The notes: generated by a model from the letters alone, not told the origin. DNA of 64,000 nucleotides from Promicromonospora sp. MEB111 (GCF_030209445.1 NZ_JARVSD010000007.1:310001-374000), one strand, 5' to 3'. Positions 14,677 to 23,899 are shown, counted from the first letter of the stretch. Translations and numbers: made by a program.

Positions 14677-16323
14677 TCACTCCGTGAACGTGATGACGTT
14701 GTAGACCTCGTCCTGCACCGGCGAGACCGGGTAGCCCTGGACCTGCTCGGTGAACGCGAGCGAGGGCACGGGGCTGGCCAGCGGCACGCCGGGCAGGAAC
14801 TCCATCACGGCCTCGTTCGCGGCCTTGTAGAGGTCCTCCTGCTCGTCGATCGGGGCGTAGCGGGCGTCGCCGAGGCTCTTGAAGAGCGCCTCGTCGTTGA
14901 AGCCCCACTCCGCCGACTCGGCGCCGAAGAAGGTGCCGATGAAGTTGTAGGTGTCGTTGTAGTCACCCGTCCAGCCCAGCAGGTGCAGCCCGTGCTTGTC
15001 GCTGCCCTGGATGGTGTCGAGGTAGGTGGGGCTCCACGGCTCCGGGGTCGCCGTCACCGTGATGCCGACCTCCTCGAGGTCGGCCGAGATGGCCTCGTAG
15101 ATCGCCGCGGCGTCCGGCATGTACGGGCGCGAGACGTCGGTCGGGTAGTTGAACTCGATCTCGAGGTTCTCCTGCCCGGCCTCCTTGAGGAGCTCCTTGG
15201 CCTTCTCCTGGTCGAACTCGTACGTGGCGACGTCGTCGCTGTAGCCCGAGACGATCGAGGGGACGAACTGCGTGGCGACCTCGGTGCCCTCGGGGAGCGC
15301 GGCGGCGACCAGCGCCTCCTTGTCGATCGCGTGGGCGATCGCCTGGCGCACCAGCGGGTCGTCCAGCGGCTTCTGCTTCTGGTTCATGCCCAGGTACAGG
15401 ATGTTGAACGGGTCACGGTTCAGGACCTGGTAACCGGCACCCTTGAGGGCGTCGACGTCGGCCGGGGCGACCAGGTCGTAGCCGTCGATGTCGCCGGCCT
15501 CGAGCGCCTGGCGGCGCGCGGTGCCCTCGGCGATCACGGTGAAGACGATGTTCTTGACGTCACCGAACTCGCCCCAGTAGTCGTCGAACGCGCTGAGCGT
15601 GATCGACTCGCCGGCCTTCCACTCACCGAACGTGTACGGGCCGGTGCCCACCGGGTGACCGGTCGCGTACTCGGAGAGCTCGGGTGCGTCCTCGGCGCCA
15701 CCGACCTCGTCGGCACCGAACTCCTCCAGCGCCGTGGGCGACTGCATGGAGAACGACGGCAGCGACAGTGCCGGGATCAGCTCGGGCAGCGGGCTCTTCA
15801 GCGTCACGACAGCGGTCGCGGCGTCGGACGCCTCGCACGAGTCGTACTTGCCGTTCTCGCCCTGCCCGCCGAACACGTGCGTGTAGTAGTAGGACAGCGA
15901 CTCGGACGCGGCCAGGCCGGTCCAGTTGGCCCACCGGTCGAAGTTGAAGCACACGGCCTCGGCGTCGAAGTCCGTGTCGTCGTGGAACTTGACACCTTCC
16001 TTCAGGTGGAAGGTGTACTCGAGGCCGTCCTCGCTGATGTCCCAGCTCTCGGCCAGCAGCGGTGCGGGGTCGGCCGTACCCGGCTCGACCCCGACGAGGC
16101 CCTCGAAGATCTGGCGCGCGACCCGGAACGACTCGCCGTCACTGGCGAAGGCCGGGTCGAGCGAGCCCGGGTCGGCAGAGGCGGCGAACACGAACGTATC
16201 CTTGCCGCTGGCCTCGCCGCTGCCCTCGCCATCCCGCTCGCTCGCGACACAACCACTCAGCGCGACTGCGGCCGCGGTCACCAGGGTGACGCCGCCCGCA
16301 AGGCGCGTAGCGCGTCGACGCAT
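14677..16323 (-). CDS. Peptide ABC importer substrate-binding lipoprotein (SBP family 5)
   Basis: 548 residues. The N-terminus is a lipoprotein signal: M-R-R-R, a hydrophobic stretch, then a lipobox L-S-G-C with Cys at about 25. The mature protein would be lipid-anchored outside the membrane. The body matches SBP_bac_5 (DppA/OppA-like), with F-V-F-A-A-S-A-D-P-G-S-L-D-P near the mature start and the R-Q-A-I-A-H-A-I-D-K segment near residue 325. It captures oligopeptides or similar solutes for the downstream permeases. The ATG at 16323 has an AGGAGAG site upstream. It is the first gene of a four-component operon, with a stem-loop after it. Confidence 0.93.
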   Translation of the reverse strand: MRRRATRLAGGVTLVTAAAVALSGCVASERDGEGSGEASGKDTFVFAASADPGSLDPAFASDGESFRVARQIFEGLVGVEPGTADPAPLLAESWDISEDGLEYTFHLKEGVKFHDDTDFDAEAVCFNFDRWANWTGLAASESLSYYYTHVFGGQGENGKYDSCEASDAATAVVTLKSPLPELIPALSLPSFSMQSPTALEEFGADEVGGAEDAPELSEYATGHPVGTGPYTFGEWKAGESITLSAFDDYWGEFGDVKNIVFTVIAEGTARRQALEAGDIDGYDLVAPADVDALKGAGYQVLNRDPFNILYLGMNQKQKPLDDPLVRQAIAHAIDKEALVAAALPEGTEVATQFVPSIVSGYSDDVATYEFDQEKAKELLKEAGQENLEIEFNYPTDVSRPYMPDAAAIYEAISADLEEVGITVTATPEPWSPTYLDTIQGSDKHGLHLLGWTGDYNDTYNFIGTFFGAESAEWGFNDEALFKSLGDARYAPIDEQEDLYKAANEAVMEFLPGVPLASPVPSLAFTEQVQGYPVSPVQDEVYNVITFTE

Positions 16324-16418
16324 GGCACTCTCCTTCCTCGAGCGCATCGGCAGGCCCGGGTTCGGGCACGACGACGCGCAGACGTTTGCGCCTGACCTTA
16401 GGAGCCCTTTCGTTGCTT

Positions 16419-16434
16419 CCGTATTTCGCTACGG
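16419..16434. promoter_or_regulatory. Small dyad in the divergent promoter region of the importer
   Basis: CCGTA-N6-TACGG lies in the relatively A/T-rich 216-base region between the binding-protein gene (minus) and the methyltransferase gene (plus). It is about 95 bases upstream of the binding-protein start. It could be an operator or a chance hairpin. No convincing -35/-10 pair was found in this region. Confidence 0.2.
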
Positions 16435-16539
16435 CACTCGCAATCCAATCGTGACCCTTTTGTTACCGCTATGAATGTGGTAGTTGGCCCGGGCTTCACC
16501 GGTGCGTGCGGGCGCGCGCCGAACGGGGATGATGGCACC

Positions 16540-17340
16540 GTGACCTCTGACGAGCCGGTGTCCTTCGGCTACCGCGACCTGCCCGACGACCGCGGCGTCG
16601 CCCGGAGCTGGTGGGACGCCAACGCGGGTGAGTACCTCGACGAGCACCGCGACTTCCTCGGCGACGCCGGGTTCCGCTGGGGCCCGGAGGGCCTGACCGA
16701 GGCGGAGGCGGGCCTGCTGGGCGACGTCGCCGGGCGGGACGTGCTGGAGGTCGGGGCCGGGGCCGCGCACTGCTCGCGCTGGCTCGCGTCCCGCGGCGCG
16801 CGGGCGGTCGCCACCGACTTCTCGGCGGGGATGCTCGCGGGGGCGGTGCGGCTTGACGCCGCGACCGGCGTCGTCGTGCCGCGGGTGCAGGCCGACGCGC
16901 GGGCGCTGCCGTTCGCGGACGGCTCGTTCGACGTCGTCTTCACGTCGTTCGGCGCTCTGCCCTTCGTGCCCGACCCCGTCCGGGTGCACCGCGAGGCGGC
17001 CCGCGTGCTGCGCCCCGGTGGCCGCTGGGTGTTCTCGGTGACCCACCCCCTGCGCTGGGCGTTCCCGGACGACCCGAGCCTGCACGGCCTCACGGCGAAC
17101 CGGTCGTACTTCGACCGCCGCCCCTACGTGGAGGCCGACGCCGCCGGGCGGGTCGTGTACGCGGAGTACCACCGCACCGTCGGCGACCACGTGCGTGACG
17201 TGGTCGCCGCCGGGCTGCGCCTGGTCGACCTGGTCGAGCCGGAGTGGCCGGACTGGAACGACCAGGTCTGGGGCGGCTGGGGCCCGGAGCGCGGCCGCTA
17301 CCTCCCGGGCACGGCGGTCTTCGTGACGACCCGCCCGTAG
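16540..17340 (+). CDS. SAM-dependent methyltransferase (class I)
   Basis: 266 residues. Motif I V-L-E-V-G-A-G-A-A-H near residue 67, the acidic end of strand 2 (V-A-T-D-F-S) and the post-I region A-R-A-L-P-F-A-D-G-S-F-D-V-V identify a Methyltransf_11-type Rossmann methyltransferase. The methyl acceptor is unknown. GTG 16540 has GGGGA ten bases upstream; the longer open frame upstream overlaps the importer promoter region and is unlikely to be coding. It runs convergent to polA with six bases between the stop codons. Confidence 0.85.
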   Translation: MTSDEPVSFGYRDLPDDRGVARSWWDANAGEYLDEHRDFLGDAGFRWGPEGLTEAEAGLLGDVAGRDVLEVGAGAAHCSRWLASRGARAVATDFSAGMLAGAVRLDAATGVVVPRVQADARALPFADGSFDVVFTSFGALPFVPDPVRVHREAARVLRPGGRWVFSVTHPLRWAFPDDPSLHGLTANRSYFDRRPYVEADAAGRVVYAEYHRTVGDHVRDVVAAGLRLVDLVEPEWPDWNDQVWGGWGPERGRYLPGTAVFVTTRP

Positions 17341-17346
17341 AGCCCG

Positions 17347-20076
17347 CTAGTGGCCCGCCTCGTGCCAGGTGGCGCCCGTGCCGACCGAGACGTCCAGCGG
17401 CACGTTGAGCTCGAACGCCGCGCCCATCTCGGTACGCAGCACCTCCTCGGCCACGTCCCGCTCCCCGGGCGACACCTCGAGCACGAGCTCGTCGTGCACC
17501 TGCAGCAGCAGGCGTGAGGCGAGACCGCGCTCGTCGAGCGCGCGCTGCACGCGGAGCATCGCGAGCTTGATGATGTCGGCCGCGCTGCCCTGGATGGGCG
17601 CGTTGAGCGCCATGCGCTCCGCCATCTGCCGGCGCTGCCGGTTGTCGCTCGTCAGGTCGGGCAGGTAGCGGCGCCGGCCGAGGATCGTGGCGGTGTAGCC
17701 CGTCGCGCGGGCCTCCTCGACCACGCCGGACAGGTAGTCCCGCACGCCGCCGAACCGCTCGAAGTAGTCGTCCATCAGCGTCTGCGCCTCGCTCGTGGCG
17801 ATGTTCAGCTGCTGCGACAGGCCGAACGCGCTCAGGCCGTAGGCCAGGCCGTACGACATGGCCTTGATCTTGGAGCGCATCTCGGGGGTCACGGCGCCGG
17901 GGTCGACCTCGAACACGCGCGAGCCCACGTAGCGGTGCAGGTCCTCCCCCGAGTTGAACGCCGCGATCAGGCCCTCGTCGCCCGACAGGTGCGCCATGAT
18001 CCGCATCTCGATCTGGCTGTAGTCGGCCGTCAGCAGGGACTCGTAGCCCTCGCCCACCCGGAACGCCCGGCGGATCTGCCGGCCCGCCTCGGTGCGGATC
18101 GGGATGTTCTGCAGGTTCGGGTCCGTCGAGCTCAGGCGGCCCGTGGCGGCGATCGTCTGCTGGAACGTCGTGTGGATCCGCCCGTCCGGGGCCACGGACT
18201 TGAGCAGCCCCTCGACCGTGACCCGGAGGCGGGAGACATCGCGGTGCGCCAGCAGGTGCGCCAGGAACGGGTGCTCCGTCTTGACGAACAGGTCCTGCAG
18301 GCTCGCCGCGTCGGTGGTGTAGCCGGTCTTGATCTTCTTGGTCTTGGGCATGCCGAGCTGGTCGAACAGGACCTCCTGCAGCTGCTTGGGGCTGCCGAGG
18401 TTCACCTCGCGGTCGATCACGGCGTAGGCGTCGGCCGCGGCGTCGGCCACCCCCTGGGCGAACTGCTTCTCCAGGCCCGTCAGGTACTCGGTGTCCGCCG
18501 CGATGCCGATGCGCTCCATCCGGGCGAGCACCCCCGACAGCGGCAGCTCGACGTCGTCCAGCAGGTGCGTGGCCCCGCGGTCGGCGAGCTCGCCCTCCAG
18601 GGCGGTCGCGAGGTCGGCGACGCCCTGGGCGCGCACCGCCTCCGCCTGGCCCTCGGTGTCGCCCTCCAGCGACAGGTCCAGCGCGCCCTGCGCGCCCTCG
18701 GGCTCGACGACCTTGAGCTCCCGGCCCAGGTGCCGTACGGCGAGGTCACCCAGGTCGTAGCCACGCTGGTCGGGATAGCAGAGGTAGGCCGCGAGCTCGG
18801 TGTCGAACACGACGCCGTCGAGCTCCATGCCGCGCGCCGCGAGCATGTGCGCCGCGGCCTTCGCCCCGTGCAGCACCTTGGGCGCGTCGGCGTCGGCGAG
18901 CCAGGCCGCGAGCGCCTTCTCGTCGTCGGGCCCGAGCTGCGTGAGGTCGAGGTAGGCGGCCTCGCCGCCGGGCTGCGCCACGGCGACGGCCCAGGCGTCG
19001 CCGCCGCCGGGCGTGGTCTTGCCGGACACCTCGACGCCCACGCGCCCGGTGCGGGCGGCGAGCCAGGCGCCGAGGGCGCCCGGGTCGACGTCGGCCAGGT
19101 CGAGCTCGACGGACGCGCCGGCGGGCGCCTCCTCCTCGGCCGCGCCCGCGGGGTCGACGGCGAGCAGGCGGTCGCGGAGCTGGCCGAACTGCAGCGTGTC
19201 GGAGACGAGGTGCACGGCCTCGCGGTCGAAGCCCTCCAGGGCGAGGTCGGTCACGGCGAGCGGCAGCTCGACGTCGGTCAGGAGGGCGTTCAGCTCGCGG
19301 TTGACCCGCACCTGGTCGAGGTGCGCGCGCAGGTTCTCCCCCGCCTTGCCCTTGACCTCGTCGGCGGCGTCCAGCAGCGCGGCGAGGCCGCCGTGCGCGG
19401 TGATCCACTTGGCGGCGGTCTTGGGCCCGACGCCGGGTACGCCCGGCAGGTTGTCGCTGGTCTCGCCCACGAGCGCCGCGAGGTCCGGGTAGCGCTCGGG
19501 CGGCACGCCGTACTTCGCCTCGACCGCCTCGGGGTCCATCCGGGCCAGCTCGGACACGCCCTTCTTGGGGTACAGGACGGTGACGTCGCCGTTGACGAGC
19601 TGCAGCGTGTCGCGGTCGCCCGAGCAGACCAGCACCTCCATGCCCGCGGCCCTGGCCTGCGTGGACAGGGTCGCCAGGATGTCGTCGGCCTCGATGCCGG
19701 CGAGCTCGATCGAGCTGATCCGGAGGGTGTCGAGCACCTCCTTGATCAGGGGCACCTGTCCCTTGAACGCGTCCGGCGTGGCGTCGCGTGTGCCCTTGTA
19801 GTCGGGGAAGCGCTCCGTGCGGAACGTGACCCGGCCCGCGTCGAACGCCACCGCCATGTGGGTGGGCTGCTCGTCGCGGAGCAGGTTCGTCAGCATCGAC
19901 GTGAAGCCGTAGACGGCGTTGGTGATCTGTCCTGAGCTGGTCGCGAGGGTGTCGGGCAGCGCGTAGAACGCCCGATAGGCCATGGAGTGGCCGTCGATCA
20001 GCAGGAGACGGGGGCGGCCTGAGGACGGCGTACCCGGAGTACGGCTTGGCGCGGTGGAGGTCACGCCTGACAACAT
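17347..20076 (-). CDS. polA: DNA polymerase I
   Basis: 909 residues: a 5'-nuclease (FEN) domain at about 23-310, a 3'-5' exonuclease-like domain at about 330-520 and a family A polymerase domain to the end. Polymerase motifs are intact: A (D-Y-S-Q-I-E-M-R), B (R-S-K-I-K-A-M-S-Y-G-L-A-Y-G) and C (Q-V-H-D-E-L). The exonuclease-like domain lacks the D-x-E and other metal ligands (V-E-V-S-G, H-G-A-K), so proofreading is probably absent, as in other actinobacterial Pol I. It fills gaps in repair and replaces Okazaki primers. The ATG at 20076 is only seven bases from the divergent thioesterase start; a GTG at 20064 is possible. Confidence 0.95.
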   Translation of the reverse strand: MLSGVTSTAPSRTPGTPSSGRPRLLLIDGHSMAYRAFYALPDTLATSSGQITNAVYGFTSMLTNLLRDEQPTHMAVAFDAGRVTFRTERFPDYKGTRDATPDAFKGQVPLIKEVLDTLRISSIELAGIEADDILATLSTQARAAGMEVLVCSGDRDTLQLVNGDVTVLYPKKGVSELARMDPEAVEAKYGVPPERYPDLAALVGETSDNLPGVPGVGPKTAAKWITAHGGLAALLDAADEVKGKAGENLRAHLDQVRVNRELNALLTDVELPLAVTDLALEGFDREAVHLVSDTLQFGQLRDRLLAVDPAGAAEEEAPAGASVELDLADVDPGALGAWLAARTGRVGVEVSGKTTPGGGDAWAVAVAQPGGEAAYLDLTQLGPDDEKALAAWLADADAPKVLHGAKAAAHMLAARGMELDGVVFDTELAAYLCYPDQRGYDLGDLAVRHLGRELKVVEPEGAQGALDLSLEGDTEGQAEAVRAQGVADLATALEGELADRGATHLLDDVELPLSGVLARMERIGIAADTEYLTGLEKQFAQGVADAAADAYAVIDREVNLGSPKQLQEVLFDQLGMPKTKKIKTGYTTDAASLQDLFVKTEHPFLAHLLAHRDVSRLRVTVEGLLKSVAPDGRIHTTFQQTIAATGRLSSTDPNLQNIPIRTEAGRQIRRAFRVGEGYESLLTADYSQIEMRIMAHLSGDEGLIAAFNSGEDLHRYVGSRVFEVDPGAVTPEMRSKIKAMSYGLAYGLSAFGLSQQLNIATSEAQTLMDDYFERFGGVRDYLSGVVEEARATGYTATILGRRRYLPDLTSDNRQRRQMAERMALNAPIQGSAADIIKLAMLRVQRALDERGLASRLLLQVHDELVLEVSPGERDVAEEVLRTEMGAAFELNVPLDVSVGTGATWHEAGH

Positions 20077-20083
20077 AGCTCGC

Positions 20084-20560
20084 ATGACTGACACGAGCGC
20101 TTCCGCGACGCCCTCCGACGCGGGTTCCGACGCCGGTTCCGGCACCGGCTCCGGCACCGAGATCGACTGGAAGGGCATGTACGCCGGTGCGGACACCGCG
20201 GGCACGCTGTTCGAGCGCATGGAGATGGAGCTCCTGGAGCTCGCCCCGGACCGCGCCGTCGGGCGCATCCCGGTGAAGGGCAACACCCAGCCCGCGGGCC
20301 TGCTGCACGGGGGTGCCTCCGTGGTGCTCGCCGAGACCCTCGGCTCGCTCGCCGCGCAGGCGCACGCCGGACCGGGCAAGAAGACGGTGGGCATCGAGGT
20401 GAGCGCCACGCACCACCGGGGCGCGCGCGAGGGCTACGTCACGGGGACGGCGACGGCGATCCACCTGGGCCGGTCGACGGCGTCCTACGAGATCGTGATC
20501 ACCGACGACGCCGGCAAGCGGGTGTGCACGGCACGCCTCACCTGCATGATCCTCGGGTGA
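20084..20560 (+). CDS. Hotdog-fold thioesterase (PaaI family)
   Basis: 158 residues. After a Ser/Gly/Asp-rich N-terminal stretch of about 30 residues, the hotdog domain contains N-T-Q-P-A-G-L-L-H-G-G-A near 66-77 and A-E-T-L-G, the conserved substrate site of PaaI/YdiI-type acyl-CoA thioesterases. It hydrolyses acyl- or aryl-CoA thioesters; YdiI-like members act on DHNA-CoA in menaquinone synthesis, which is possible but not shown here. The start ATG has no ribosome-binding site at the usual distance (GGAGG is about 24 bases away). Its promoter must overlap the polA coding region. Confidence 0.85.
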   Translation: MTDTSASATPSDAGSDAGSGTGSGTEIDWKGMYAGADTAGTLFERMEMELLELAPDRAVGRIPVKGNTQPAGLLHGGASVVLAETLGSLAAQAHAGPGKKTVGIEVSATHHRGAREGYVTGTATAIHLGRSTASYEIVITDDAGKRVCTARLTCMILG

Positions 20561-20581
20561 GTGCGCCCGGGCCGGGCTGGC

Positions 20582-21238
20582 TCAGCCGGCCTTCGCCGGG
20601 TGGCGGCGCGACGGTGCGCCGCCACCCACCGCGCGCATGTCGATCGGCCCGGACTCCATGACGGAGCGGGCACGACGGCGGCGGGCGATGAGGTCCTCGA
20701 TGCCGCCGCGGGCGAACCGCCGGCCGTGCGCGCCGTCGCGAGCCGTGGCCTCGGCGGCGAGACGGCGCTGCAGCGCGGCGACGGACGCCACGCGGTGCCC
20801 CGCGGCCGGGGCGAACCCGAGCCGGGCGAGGAAGCGCTGGACGCCCCGGTTGCCGGGCACGGGCGCGGAGTAGATGTCGTGGCACTCGTGCTCGGCCGCG
20901 AGGTCGGCGGCGGCGCGCAGCAGCGCGTGCCCCACACCGTGGCGGCGGGCCTGCGGCGCGACGAACAGCATGTCCAGGTAGAGGCTGGCGCTCTCCGCGA
21001 AGAGGTACGCCGCCACGACCCGGCCGAGGACGACACCGACGACCTGGCCGTCCTGCTCCGCGACCAGCACGTGGCCGCCCGCCGCCAGCAGCACGCTGAG
21101 ATGCTCCAGCAGCCGGTCGGCCTCCTGGGCGCCGAGCTGGGCCCCGGTGGGCGAGTCGTCGCGCGCGGTGGCGGCCAGCGCCGCCACGGCGGGCAGGTCG
21201 GCCTCGCGCGCGAGGTGGATGTCCAGCACGGTGCGCAC
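20582..21238 (-). CDS. GNAT-family N-acetyltransferase
   Basis: 218 residues. The GNAT motif A is seen as V-A-P-Q-A-R-R-H-G-V-G-H-A-L-L near residues 92-106, with motif B to about 150. The last 60 residues are basic (R-R-R-R-A-R) and are an unusual extension for the family. The acceptor substrate is unknown. The start was placed at GTG 21238 because GGGAGG is eight bases upstream; the ATG at 21244 overlaps that site too closely. It is convergent with the thioesterase gene. Confidence 0.8.
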   Translation of the reverse strand: MRTVLDIHLAREADLPAVAALAATARDDSPTGAQLGAQEADRLLEHLSVLLAAGGHVLVAEQDGQVVGVVLGRVVAAYLFAESASLYLDMLFVAPQARRHGVGHALLRAAADLAAEHECHDIYSAPVPGNRGVQRFLARLGFAPAAGHRVASVAALQRRLAAEATARDGAHGRRFARGGIEDLIARRRRARSVMESGPIDMRAVGGGAPSRRHPAKAG

Positions 21239-21385
21239 GCTCATCTCCTCCCGGGTGTCCGAGGCCCGGACGTCACGTCCGGCTCCGCGCAGACACTAGT
21301 CCCGACCGGGCGGGCAGAAAACAGGCAGTCCTGAATTTCACCCGCTCCGGGACGACGGGTCCGGATCGTGCGTTCCACCGCTCGC

Positions 21386-22048
21386 TCAGGCCCCGACCTG
21401 CTCGATGACGGCGTCGGCGACCTCGCGCATCGTGAGGCGGCGGTCCATCGACGTCTTCTGGATCCAGCGGAACGACTCCGGCTCCGACAGGCCCATCTTG
21501 GTCATGAGCAGGCCCTTGGCGCGGTCCACCCGCTTGCGGGTCTCGAAGCGCTCGGTCAGGTCGGCGACCTCGGCCTCCAGCGCGCCGATCTGCGAGTACC
21601 GCGAGATCGCGATCTCCACGGCGGGCAACAGGTCGGCCGGGGTGAACGGCTTGACCACGTAGGCCATGGCGCCGGCGTCGCGCGCGCGCTCGACGAGCTC
21701 CGTCTGCGAGAACGCCGTGAGCAGCACCACGGGTGCGGCGTGGGCCTTGCCGATGCGCTCGGCGGCGGAGATGCCGTCCAGCTCGGGCATCTTGACGTCC
21801 ATCACGACGACGTCGGGCTTGAGCTCGATGGCCAGGTTGACGGCCGTCTCGCCGTCACCCGCCTCACCCACGACGTCGAAACCCGCCTCGCGCAGGGTCT
21901 CCACCACGTCCATGCGGATGAGTGCCTCGTCCTCCGCCACGACGGCGCGACGGGAGGGGTTGGCGGGAGCTGCCTCGGGCTCGGCGTCGACCAGCGGGGG
22001 CAGATCCAGGGAAAGCTTCTCGGTGTTCTCGTCGGTCACGAAGGACAT
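21386..22048 (-). CDS. pdtaR: ANTAR-domain response regulator (PdtaR-like)
   Basis: 220 residues. A receiver domain spans roughly 33-155, with the phospho-acceptor Asp84 (V-V-V-M-D-V-K-M-P), acidic pair E39-D40, T111 and K133. A C-terminal ANTAR RNA-binding domain at about 160-218 contains D-R-A-K-G-L-L and A-M/D-type helices. It matches M. tuberculosis PdtaR (Rv1626), which is phosphorylated by the kinase PdtaS and binds paired-hairpin leaders to prevent termination. No kinase gene is in this window, as is common for pdtaR. A disordered 30-residue N-terminal extension precedes the receiver domain. The position near polA and rpsA matches the mycobacterial order. Confidence 0.93.
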   Translation of the reverse strand: MSFVTDENTEKLSLDLPPLVDAEPEAAPANPSRRAVVAEDEALIRMDVVETLREAGFDVVGEAGDGETAVNLAIELKPDVVVMDVKMPELDGISAAERIGKAHAAPVVLLTAFSQTELVERARDAGAMAYVVKPFTPADLLPAVEIAISRYSQIGALEAEVADLTERFETRKRVDRAKGLLMTKMGLSEPESFRWIQKTSMDRRLTMREVADAVIEQVGA

Positions 22049-22129
22049 CCTACGTTGCGCACCTGGGCTTGGGACCCAGCCCGGCGGTGTGGTTCGATGT
22101 GCGCCGGGACATAGTTCGTGTCCTGGCAG

Positions 22130-22216
22130 GCCGGGTTGGCGGAACAGGCAGACGCGGCGCTCTCAAAAAGCGCTGCCCGCGAGGGCGTGTGGGTTCGAGT
22201 CCCACACCCGGCACCA
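22130..22216 (+). tRNA. tRNA-Leu, anticodon CAA
   Basis: 87 bases including an encoded CCA (22214-22216). The acceptor stem is GCCGGGT / ACCCGGC. The anticodon stem GCGCT / AGCGC closes the loop CTCAAAA with anticodon CAA (reads UUG). A long class II variable arm fits Leu, and the T-arm GTGGG-TTCGAGT-CCCAC is perfect. It lies on the plus strand between pdtaR and a minus-strand gene whose stop is only seven bases beyond. Confidence 0.97.
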
Positions 22217-22222
22217 GCAGGC

Positions 22223-23899
22223 TCAGTGCCCGTGGACGAGCTCCGGCGTCCGGGCCACCTCGTACCGCACGACCTCCAGCCCGAACTCCGCCAGGATCTC
22301 GGGCAGCAGCCGCACCACGTCGCGATCCTTCTCCCGGTTCGACTCGGGCAGCTCCGACCACGGCACGCCGATCATCGGGTGCACCCGGGCGGCGTCGTCC
22401 CGCACCGGGCCGCTGCGCCAGCCCTGGGCGACCCGCACGGACTCCCACAGCTCGTGCTCGGCCTCGGCGAGCCGGTCGAGCTCGGCGCCGTCGAACACGA
22501 CGTCCGGGGCGCCGTCGCGCGGCGCGATCGTCGCGCCCATCCGCGACAGGCGCGCGGGCAGCCCGACCACCCAGCCGCGGTTGGACGCCCGCAGGTCGTC
22601 CGGCAGGTCCTCCCAGCGCACCATCGCGGGGACCTCGCCCCAGCCGACGCCGCGCTCGAGCTGGTTGCGCAGGTACACGTGGTGCACGGAGCGCGCGATG
22701 CGCTCGTACATGTCGGCGTGCGCCCGGGCCTCGGCGCGCTCGACGTCGGCGAGCAGGTCGCGCGTGGTCACGGTCCGCAGCCGGCCGTCCAGGTTGTCGA
22801 GCACGCGCGACGCCTCGGTGCCGAACGCACCCGTCAGGCCCGCCAGGCCGTCGAGCAGGAGCACGAGCGACCCGGGGCCGCCGTGCCACAGCCGGGTCGC
22901 CGTCAGCGCGACCCGCAGGGACACCCCGTCCGACGCGTGGCACACGTACACGGTGTCCGGGGCGGCGCCGCCCGTGCCGAGCACCGGCACCGCCCGCAGC
23001 TCGATCCGCTGGGCCACGGGCGACCAGCGCGCCCGCAGCTCGCCGGCCACGTGGTCGGCGTCGTCCGCCGTCAGGTCCACGACCAGCCGCAGCCCGTCCC
23101 CCGCGAGCTCCCACTCCCGGGCCAGCCCCACCACGAGGGCCTTGGCGAACTCGCCCGAGCCGACCACCACCAGGTGGGTCACGAGAGCCGGACCGCCCGG
23201 GGCGTCCAGGATGCGCCGCACCTCGCGGACGGCGAGGGCCTGCGCGGCGATCACGTCCAGCGTGAAGAAGTCCACGCCGGGCTCGGCGCAGCTCAGGTGC
23301 CGCGCCTGCAGCGCCACACCGAGGTCGGGGTCGCTGACGTGGGCATACAGCCGCTCGGGGCCGCCGCCGGCGCGGCGGACCGCTGCCTCCGCCTCGGCAA
23401 CGGTGAGCACGTTCGCGGTCGCGTCGGTGGTGTCGTCGCCGCAGGCGTACAGGACGGTCGCGCCGGTCAGGCCGACGCCGGGCAGGCCCGCGGCGTCCGG
23501 GGTGCGCAGCACCCGGTGCCCGGCCGCCTCCAGCGCGGCGGTGACGGTGTCGGCGGCGTCGGTCTCCCCGACGACGATCGCGTGGCCGCGGGCGCGCCGC
23601 TCCCTGAACCGGCGGATCTCGCCGGTGAACAGGGCGCGCGCCGCCTCGAACAGGGCGTAGACGGCGGTGCCGGGGGCGAGGAACCGCGCGACCTGGAGCT
23701 GCCAGGACAGCGGGCCGCCGTCGCTCGCGGGGTCGGCGCCCATCACGAAGAGCTGCAGGTCGTGGTAGACGACGTCGTACCAGGTGCGGCCCGGCACGTG
23801 CGTGGTGTCGAGGATCAGGCCCCAGCAGCCGAGGCCGAGCGAGACCACGACGAGGGCGGCGAAGCCGATGCGGGACCAGGGGAAGGAGGCGCGGTTCAC
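22223..23899 (-). CDS. Membrane protein with TrkA-N-like and RyR domains
   Basis: 558 residues. Two membrane segments (about 10-30 and 66-90) have no K+-channel selectivity filter between them. Two Rossmann-like NAD-binding regions of TrkA-N/RCK type follow, one with A-I-V-V-G-E-T near 106 and one with L-V-V-V-G-S-G-E-F near 243. A C-terminal RyR domain spans about 465-545, with E-L-W-E-S, G-W-R, G-P-V-R-D-D-A-A and W-S-E-L-P-E-S-N. RyR domains were named from ryanodine receptors; in bacteria they occur with NAD-binding or conflict-system modules and are thought to bind a ligand. Its function is unknown. It is downstream of pyk but separated by a huge inverted repeat. Confidence 0.75.
   Translation of the reverse strand: MNRASFPWSRIGFAALVVVSLGLGCWGLILDTTHVPGRTWYDVVYHDLQLFVMGADPASDGGPLSWQLQVARFLAPGTAVYALFEAARALFTGEIRRFRERRARGHAIVVGETDAADTVTAALEAAGHRVLRTPDAAGLPGVGLTGATVLYACGDDTTDATANVLTVAEAEAAVRRAGGGPERLYAHVSDPDLGVALQARHLSCAEPGVDFFTLDVIAAQALAVREVRRILDAPGGPALVTHLVVVGSGEFAKALVVGLAREWELAGDGLRLVVDLTADDADHVAGELRARWSPVAQRIELRAVPVLGTGGAAPDTVYVCHASDGVSLRVALTATRLWHGGPGSLVLLLDGLAGLTGAFGTEASRVLDNLDGRLRTVTTRDLLADVERAEARAHADMYERIARSVHHVYLRNQLERGVGWGEVPAMVRWEDLPDDLRASNRGWVVGLPARLSRMGATIAPRDGAPDVVFDGAELDRLAEAEHELWESVRVAQGWRSGPVRDDAARVHPMIGVPWSELPESNREKDRDVVRLLPEILAEFGLEVVRYEVARTPELVHGH

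Noticed and set aside
22130-22216. tRNA-Leu 3' end as an attachment site of an integrated element
   Set aside because: No second copy of the tRNA 3' end and no integrase gene were seen in the window.
22223-23899. Reading the RyR protein as a potassium channel
   Set aside because: There is no selectivity-filter motif between the two membrane segments, so only the NAD-binding-like and RyR modules are supported.
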